Source of the DNA: Paraspadella gotoi
Lineage: Eukaryota; Chaetognatha
Assembly: GCA_051294375.1 (NCBI GenBank)
Contig: CM119263.1
Location: forward strand, 7,860,635 to 7,924,634
Reading direction: 5' to 3'
Length of the DNA: 64,000 bases
The translations under genes were made by a program, and so were the position numbers. Below are positions 56,826 through 64,000 of this stretch, piece after piece; positions within the stretch are counted from its first letter, which is position 1; each line of letters begins with the position of its first letter. The notes under the pieces are model-generated. The model searched no databases and was not told where the DNA came from. It was given only the letters and a program-made list of their open reading frames with translations.

Positions 56826-58500
56826 ACCCCAATTCCCAATTGAAACGAACTCAACGATGATGAGGAACAAATTTCCAGTTTTCGCTTCGAGTCAGATTCG
56901 ATGATCGACGATTTTTTTGAAAAGAGAAAAGGAAACTCAAAATGGGTTCGAAAACATCGGGAGCCTCGCGGGGAAGTAGCCAACCTTCTTTATTATTTAT
57001 ATTTATACCCTTTGTGGTGCAAGGAGGCATTGGCAGAGCGTGAGCGGCAATGATTTGGTGTTAGTACGAGCTTTAACAATTTTACACAAAAATATATTAG
57101 GTATTTAGGATATCTTCGGATATCGCAAGTCGAGACGCAACTAAAGTTTTTTTTAAACATTAAACAAAGAATTGAAAATCAAATTATTTGGACATTTATA
57201 TTATATAGCCCTTGCCTAATGCCTAAGAAAGAATTCGTTGGATGATTATGTCGCTTTGTCAAACGCCAGGAAACGCGTCATGCAAAAAAAAAAAAAAAAA
57301 AGGGAAAAAGTCAAAAGTTAATAGGATTAGGAAAGGGAAATATCTATCGACTCGGAAATACAATGAGCCTTCGCTTCTATATCTCGTTTGGCAATCGAAG
57401 ATGCTCTATCTTTTCAAGGCGAAGGCTTACTTTGGCTCGACTTCCTTAAGCCCCCCTCTCCCGACCCCCCATATAATTCCTCCCCCCCCCTCCCAAATGC
57501 CCCGAATCTTTCAAGATGCGCTGCCAAATGCTCCTACTTATAACGAGGGCGCGAGCGAAAGATCGATTTTCCGGAATCTTGACGCTGAAAACGATTTTCC
57601 GTCCTTATCGGGGTTTTTATTGTTTTCCAGCCGAGAATTAGGGATCCTCTTTTCATTCCGTTCGTCCTTTTTTTTTCTTTTGTGTTCCTCTCTTCTCGTC
57701 TTCAAACGAAAAGACGCTTTGTGGGGTCAAAAGGTCCATTTTCCTGGGCGTTGATTTTCATGCTAATCGCCACCGGACGCGTTTCCCGCCCGATTTCCAT
57801 TCTCTCGTATTCCTCCCGGCAGACCAATTTTTTTTTCTTTAAATACGGACAATTTTCCGGACGAGTTCCCTCGAATCCCGAGTCAATTATCCCATTGAAT
57901 CCGCGGAATCGCTAGCTTGGTTGATGACTTACGCTCCCCAATTATTCAAAGGCGTTTTTCCCCAATTACGCGGACACGGTCCTCCCTCTTTTCCCCCGTT
58001 GGCGATTTTCTATCTCTCATCTCTATTCCAGACTCGATCTTTATATCTTCGCCTTACCCGTTACCTCACCCGGAGTAGTCGTTGTTGTTATTGTTGACGT
58101 CGTCACCACCGTCAATTACGATGTCAAACATTTGGATCGATCCCTCTTCCTCAAAACGGGCGTTAAAGCTGGAGGACATCCAAAGAATACTCGATTTTGA
58201 GTGAACGCCTTTCTGGGCTTATTACTCAACCCATCCTATTCGCTCACTCTTCCTGGTTTGTTTCGATTCCTACGCTAACGAATGAAGATAACAACTTTTT
58301 CCGGTTGGAATATAATACATAATAACATTTAGTGTGGTGAATCCGTGATTCGTAATTTTGAAATTGTCAGTCGTATATTGGTATACAATTTCTCAAAGTA
58401 TTGCTAATAAACATTATAATACCTACTTAAATTTTTTAATAACAAAACTTCCGCCATCATCTCTGCAGTCGTCGTCATCGTCGTCGTTGTTATTGTTGTT
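54452..58500. other. Intergenic region after WDR93
   Basis: No recognisable gene. It contains short GA/TC runs (56670-56690, 56797-56822), an ATT/AT repeat near 56386-56445 and homopolymer tracts. The open frames are not domain-like. Confidence 0.5.
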
Positions 58501-58764
58501 GTTGTTATAATTGATTGAATAGGATCAATTCACAGGTTCAGCGATGCGTATTTTCGTTTGCTCGCGGGCGGACAGAATAACGACGACGCGTCGGAGACGA
58601 GGAAGGGGCGAAAGCAAGAGAAAAGAAGTGAGAGGGGGGGCGAAGGAATGAGAATACTCTACAAGTGAAAAAAAGAGGGGGGGCGGGACTCGATCGCCCG
58701 ACATCAGAACTTCAAACTCTTCGATCGATAAGAAAAAACTCGATCGCTTCTTCCTTCCGTTTTG

Positions 58765-58806
<42 letters not shown>

Positions 58807-58821
58807 GAGAGAGGAGAGAGC

Positions 58822-58853
<32 letters not shown>

Positions 58854-59165
58854 TCAATAAGCGGTGATAGTGAGAATGTCAAAGGGTGGGTTCGGTCGCC
58901 ACTCGGCGGCGTCTTCTGCTGGCGCGAAAACGATCGTCGAGGCGCGCAGCTGCCTGCCGATCTGGCTCGGGCTGGGGCTCGGCTGGGGCGGCCAGAGGCC
59001 CCGGGCAAAGACATCGGCTCGAGGAGAAAAGAGATGGAGGAGATTGTTTCGCTAAAATTGATGCCGACGCGAGGCGTATCAAGGCTTAGAGACCGCCTGG
59101 TCAACAAAGCATCCGGAGTTAAATTCTTCTCTCTCTTCTCTCTCTCTCTCTCTCTCTCCTCTCTC

Positions 59166-59214
<49 letters not shown>

Positions 59215-59560
59215 TCTCTCTCTTCTCTCTCTTCAAAACAAAGGGTACCAAGTCCTTCTCTTTCTCTCTTTTTACAGCGTTTGTCCGCTCTATATTTTAA
59301 GTTGTTTTGCTCTTCCTCTTCTGGGTTCGCATTCATTTGCTCATCTCGAGTTCGTTCAACTCAACATCAATCACTTGTTGCGTGTCACGTCACTCGAGGA
59401 CCGCGCCCCACTGACCTACTTACCGGACCATTAAAAGGCTGACCTCGCCCATCTCCGTCCAATTAAAGTTCCGCTTTTGTCTCATTCGTCTACCCAGGCG
59501 GAAATTCTTTTGGGTGACCGCGGAGAGAGACGGAACATAGAGGAGTCGTCGTTGTTGCGG
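58501..59560. repeat. GA run and TC run flanking a GC-rich core
   Basis: A (GA)n tract (about 58766-58853) and a (TC)n tract (about 59128-59234) lie about 275 bases apart around a GC-rich core (58900-59050). The two tracts are complementary and could fold as a long hairpin. No gene was recognised. Confidence 0.7.
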
Positions 59561-61500
59561 TCTGTTTCTTATATGGTACATGTTATATGTTTAAATAGTT
59601 TTATATTTAATTATTATAAATTATTATAATATGTAGTATATTTTTATTGGTTGTTATATTTATTTAAATACGTATAGTATTTATATAATCTTATAACGTA
59701 TTTGACCAATGAATAACGTGGCGAACGTGTCTCGTGCTGATTTTGTCCTTTTAAAATCGTTTCTGAGCAATAGTTGAATTCACTCTTTTGGTTATGTGCG
59801 ATATACACTACCTGGCATATCTGTATCTGACATACCTTGACTCACAAAAGCTACTAGATCAAAATAGTTAAAAAGATGAGATATAGCTGAAAGCTTAATT
59901 TTCGCCCTTGCTTTTCATATGCAAAAATATTATTTATTAAAACAACTTTACGATACCTGTTACGAGACCAAGCATGAATATTTTTCTCTCATTTCTTCAA
60001 TTCTTATGATATTTGTTTGTAATAGTCCATTATCTAAATACATATGCAAATTCTTTTCAATTTTTTTAGAATGGAAGTTTCTCTGCTTACTCCTTGTGTC
60101 TAATTATTTAATGATTTTAAAGGTATTTTCAAAACCTTATATTTATTATTTTTCACTTTTTTCAATTTTTCAAACAAAACAAATCATAAAAAATTTTAAT
60201 TAATAAAAAAATTGATTGATGATTTGGAAAAAATAATTTGACTGGATAATGGTTATGAGTCAGGAAAAAAATTTTTTGCATTTAAAAAAATCAGCCTCTA
60301 GCCTTTCGATTTTTCTAGAGGGCTGATTTTTTATTTTTTTGATATTTTAATTTTCTATGCAAAACCATTATCTTCAATGAGCCCATAGGTCGGATGAATT
60401 TTTTTCCCAACAATTTGAAAAATTTTCAACTTTTCTATTACGTTTTTGGGGAAATAAAATAATAATTATTTATGATGGGTACATCTGAAGTGATATGTTT
60501 AAATGACAAAAATTTTCTTCAAGTTTTATTTTTGAAATTTAAGTTTTACAGAATAGCTGAGATACTCCCGCTTTGCCGAATTTTTATTTTAACAGAAGAT
60601 TTGTACTGCGTATTACAAAGTTTATTTTTTTTAAATACTTTTGAAGAAGAGTAGCAAGGTGGATGTGGGTATCAATAAGCCTATCATGGACAACCTTTCT
60701 AAAAGAAGTTTTAATATAAATATATCAATAAAAATCTGTTCACGTTTTTTTTAATCAGAGTCTAAAAGAAATTAACGTTTTTATGCTCTTTTAATTTCAA
60801 TGAACATATTGAAATTTTTTCTTTTTCTTTATGTATTTGAAAGGAAAAGAACTAGAATCTTACATTTGATTTATTTTAAATTTTTAGTTATTCATAAATG
60901 CTTAGATTTTACAGTTAAAGTCAAAAAACAAGCAAAAATTTATGTTGTAGCTTAGATAATATATTTATCAATATTAATGATAAAATACAAAAGTTAATTC
61001 AGCTTGATTAACAGTCGGACATTCTTCTATGTCTGTTTGATAAAAAAAATCGATCATTTTCTTATCTTAACTGCAACTAGAAGTTAGCACACACTGTTGT
61101 TCTATTTTGAAGTTGTAGAAAATTATATATAGCTAGGTAACAATACGATTTGCCACAAAAGCATCTACAACCATCATATGTATTACTAATTCTTGCTTAC
61201 TGATAATTTTTTTAAATAATTAGCAAGGAATTATATTATTAATTTTCTCCATTTAATGATAGAAAAAATAATTCTCGGTAAGCCCATGGAAAGGTTCATG
61301 CTGAGATTTAATGATGAATTTATTAGAATTTCTTTACTTTCGCCCCATTTCACAAAAGATATTATAAAGTCATGGTATCTGTCCTTAATAAGTCCAGATG
61401 GGTATCTGTACACCTTTCTGCCGACCTGCCATTCCATAATTCTTCACTTTTTCCCTTTCAAAATGTTACTATAACATGAAAGACAAACATATTTGAATTT
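59561..61500. other. AT-rich block
   Basis: Much more A/T-rich than its surroundings, with small unrecognised open frames. It includes the hairpin at 60286-60332. It may be a decayed transposon, but no transposase motif is visible. Confidence 0.4.
60286..60332. repeat. Inverted repeat (hairpin)
   Basis: aaaaatcagcctctag and ctagagggctgattttt are inverted copies with one bulged base and a 13-base loop, inside the AT-rich block. Confidence 0.8.
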
Positions 61501-62545
61501 GCGTGATGAATCCAATCAGCGGCGGCGATTGGGAGGGATGCCATTGGGGTAAGCCTTAGTTACCCCCACTTCCCAGATCGAATTTTTAAATGAGGTTTTT
61601 TCCTCTATTTGGAGGGGACATAACAGTTAACTATTAGTCACTATTATTTTTTCTATTTTTCTTCATTTGACACAATTCTGATAATATGATAAGTAACTTT
61701 TAGAAAAATTTATCATCTTTCACCCTATATTCGTCATATCAAAAAACAAAAAAGGATTTTGCATTGACTATTTTGAGATTTCGCATATGAAACTATAGTT
61801 TCAAAAATAAAAGGAAGTATAATATATTGAACAGAGAATTTTTTTATCACGGAACGTACGTTTTACGCCATTTTCATTGGTGTTATATATGATTTGGTCT
61901 GGCCGAATGCGTATTTTCAGTTAGCACTTTCGAGAGGCATCGACTAAGTAGAATGGAATAAAAGGTTAAATACAGTATGTTTTTTCTTTCTTTTTGAGTT
62001 AATCAGGTGGGGAACTGTTTATACGAAAGAGGGTTGAACAACCAGAGGTCAGAGTTAGGATTAAAGGCTAAATAAAGGATAAAGGAAAGAAATAAAGGAG
62101 GAAAAAAAAGTTGATCCATTTAAACGAATGTAAAGTCGAGCAATGTTAAGTGAAATTGAGTTGTTGATACTGAAATTATACTACGTTGTGGTAAAGTCTC
62201 AGTTATGTCAAAGAAGACGAACGAAGTCAAGTTATGCGAAGTCTGAAGAAAGAAATCTTTACTCAGCAAATCGAAAGGCCGTCGGCTTCGACGAAATCAA
62301 AGCAAAAACTCGCGCGAAAATCGGTGCAGTTCTTTCGATTTGACAGTGGGTCATTTATTGGCCGGATATTATATTAAGGGAATTGGTTTTGGGGGCGTAC
62401 AGTGGGTCACTGTTTGTCTAGCGGAGGGTCGTCACGAATCGGGGCCAATCACGTTTCGTTGTCGTCGTCGTCTTCTTCGTCTCGTCGCTCAACTTCCGGC
62501 GTTTTTCTGCTCCGTTTCGTCTCTTGTTTCACGGGATCATTTTGA
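61501..62545. other. No recognised gene
   Basis: Starts with cagcggcggcgattgggagg (61519), resembling the CAGGGGCGG-type hAT ends of the MITE at 4.2 kb, but no partner end was found. The rest is A/T-rich and then moderately GC-rich. Confidence 0.35.
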
Positions 62546-62547
62546 AG

Positions 62548-62645
62548 GCGCTGACGACGCCGGGACCGACGCCGGGACCGACGCCGGTGCCGACGCCGGT
62601 GNNNNNNNNNNTGCCGACGCCGGTGCCGACGCCGGGACCGACGCC
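62548..62645. repeat. 12-bp minisatellite with assembly gap
   Basis: Tandem gccgggaccgac / gccggtgccgac units encoding Asp-Ala-Gly-x repeats in one frame. Ten Ns (62602-62611) interrupt the array, so its true length is unknown. Confidence 0.9.
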
Positions 62646-63012
62646 CACCAGTTCAGTCGGGATTTGGGTCAGAGGAACAAACACCCGATCAGAGAGGAAG
62701 TGAGGAAAAGAAGAAAGAATTCGGGAATGACGCGGAAGTCTGCGCTTGCCATCCTCATCCCTCCCAACCCTCTTTCATTCCCCCTTCCCCCCCCCTCCCG
62801 CCAAAAAAACCCCACACTTCCTCCAACTTTCGTTCTAAAACGATTCAAGAAAAAAAACATATGGACGACGACGACGACGACAATAACAACAACGACGACG
62901 ACGTCATCGCGCTCGTTTCGATGCCATCTGTTCCGAATTGAAAAAAAAAATGGAATCTTTTTCGCGCTCAGATGAGCAAAGGGAGAGAAAAAAAGAAGCA
63001 AACACGAAATAT

Positions 63013-63052
<40 letters not shown>

Positions 63053-63199
63053 AGGGAGGAGAAGAGAGAGAGAGATGAAGGGGCTTCTTTTCTCCGATTG
63101 TTATCGTCGCTCTAATAACTGACTGGTCGAGCCTTGGCGTCCACCTCGCGTGACACCCAAGCCAGTATTGAGAGAGAGGAGAGAGAGGAGCAGGAGAAG

Positions 63200-63236
<37 letters not shown>

Positions 63237-64000
63237 CGTTTCATCGAAGTCGGCCGTCGCTGCTCTTCATGATTTATTAATTTAATAAAATTTTTAAGTC
63301 CGCGGGTCGGAAAAGTAAAATTTGATCCGGTGCTTCGGGTGGAGTCGAGCTTCGTCATCGTCGTCGTTATGGTCGTCGTTTTCGTCGTCGTCGTCGTTGT
63401 CGCCTGCAAGAGGATTTTGTCGCAAACAAAAGGATGAAAGAAGAACACAACCGACGGATTGTCTTCGGACTTGGAGTTGATGTTAGACATCGTCGTTGTT
63501 GTCGTCGTCGTTCGTCGTCGTCGTTCGTCGCATTCTTTTTCTCTGTGCGTCAAAGCGGAAACCGGAACTAGAAGTATGAACGCGCGATCGTCGTGTGGCA
63601 TCCGGGGTTTAACCGTTGGGGGGGGGGAAAGCTTGTTTGATGGAATCTCGGAATCCCTGGGTTTTGAGTGAAAGAATACAATTTTCGATGGAATATGAAA
63701 AATGAAACTACTAGAATAAAATAAGGAAAATTAATTGTCGATGTTTGGCTTTAATTTCAATACAATTTCTTCGCTTTCTTTTTCCATGGCTTATTGTTTT
63801 CATTTGGTAATTGTAATATGTACGTACATGTTGACCGGGCTTCGGTTAGCATCAATATTTTTCATTCTGGCTCATGTCAACATTTGCTTAGTGTTTTTCT
63901 TTAACTCGCTAATTTGGAAATCCGGATTTTTGTGAGTTTTCGTTTGAGATAAAAAAGTTGATTTTGGACAAAAAAAAGGATTTTTGAGATTTTATCGGAA
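62646..64000. other. Gene-free end with GA and GTC repeats
   Basis: (GA)n runs at about 63018-63058 and 63172-63236, and GTC/GTT trinucleotide runs at about 63356-63400 and 63490-63530. No supported coding exon, though a first exon of a gene beyond the window is possible. Confidence 0.5.

Noticed and set aside
59919-61474. Small frames in the AT-rich block as a transposase
   Set aside because: No DDE, helix-turn-helix or reverse transcriptase motif could be seen; composition alone is not evidence.

Overview
The window is nuclear DNA from an intron-rich, ciliated animal. Protein-coding exons are separated by GT-AG introns, there are tRNA-derived SINEs, a hAT-type MITE, Tc1/mariner debris and very frequent GA/TC, TTTC and AAT microsatellites. 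The genes are animal families (VHL, LCCL-vWA, type I PIP5K, tetraspanin) and conserved cilium genes (DRC10, AHI1, WDR93). The compact spacing argues against a vertebrate; I cannot name the phylum from the sequence. All exon structures below were derived by hand from splice-site and reading-phase consistency plus remembered family sequences. No search was run.

Layout. 1-4.2 kb: gene-free, GA/TC-rich. 4.2-5.1 kb: a hAT-type MITE followed by a tRNA-derived SINE. 5.6-6.3 kb (+): single-exon VHL homologue. 7.5-10.4 kb (+): secreted LCCL + von Willebrand A protein (cochlin-like, nine exons). 10.8-14.0 kb (-): type I phosphatidylinositol-4-phosphate 5-kinase, six exons, with an acidic tail. 15.7-20.7 kb (+): divergent tetraspanin with a 230-residue charged N-terminal extension, eleven exons. 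21.8-30.2 kb (-): a 1458-residue, mostly disordered protein in 17 exons, possibly Jhy-like. 33.5-35.0 kb (+): dynein regulatory complex subunit DRC10 (IQCD). 35.4-38.4 kb (+): AHI1/jouberin, intronless coding region. 38.6-54.5 kb (+): WDR93, 21 exons with large repeat-bearing introns. 54.5-64 kb: no recognisable gene; microsatellites, an AT-rich block, a minisatellite containing a 10-N gap.

How the genes relate. The second half is a run of cilium genes: DRC10 (nexin-dynein regulatory complex), AHI1 (transition zone) and WDR93 (axonemal; central-pair C1d projection in algae) lie head to tail with only about 390 and 210 bp between coding regions, and the possibly Jhy-like gene lies divergently upstream. 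A close match to the RFX X-box lies 93 bp before the AHI1 start codon, which suggests shared ciliary regulation. Other points of note are three GC-AG introns whose donors read GCAYGT, a TAA stop in the tetraspanin followed in frame by 36 coding-like codons, and two fold-back elements that share a GTCGAAACATGTCC core resembling part of a hammerhead ribozyme. I saw no clear evidence of a wholly new multi-gene system.
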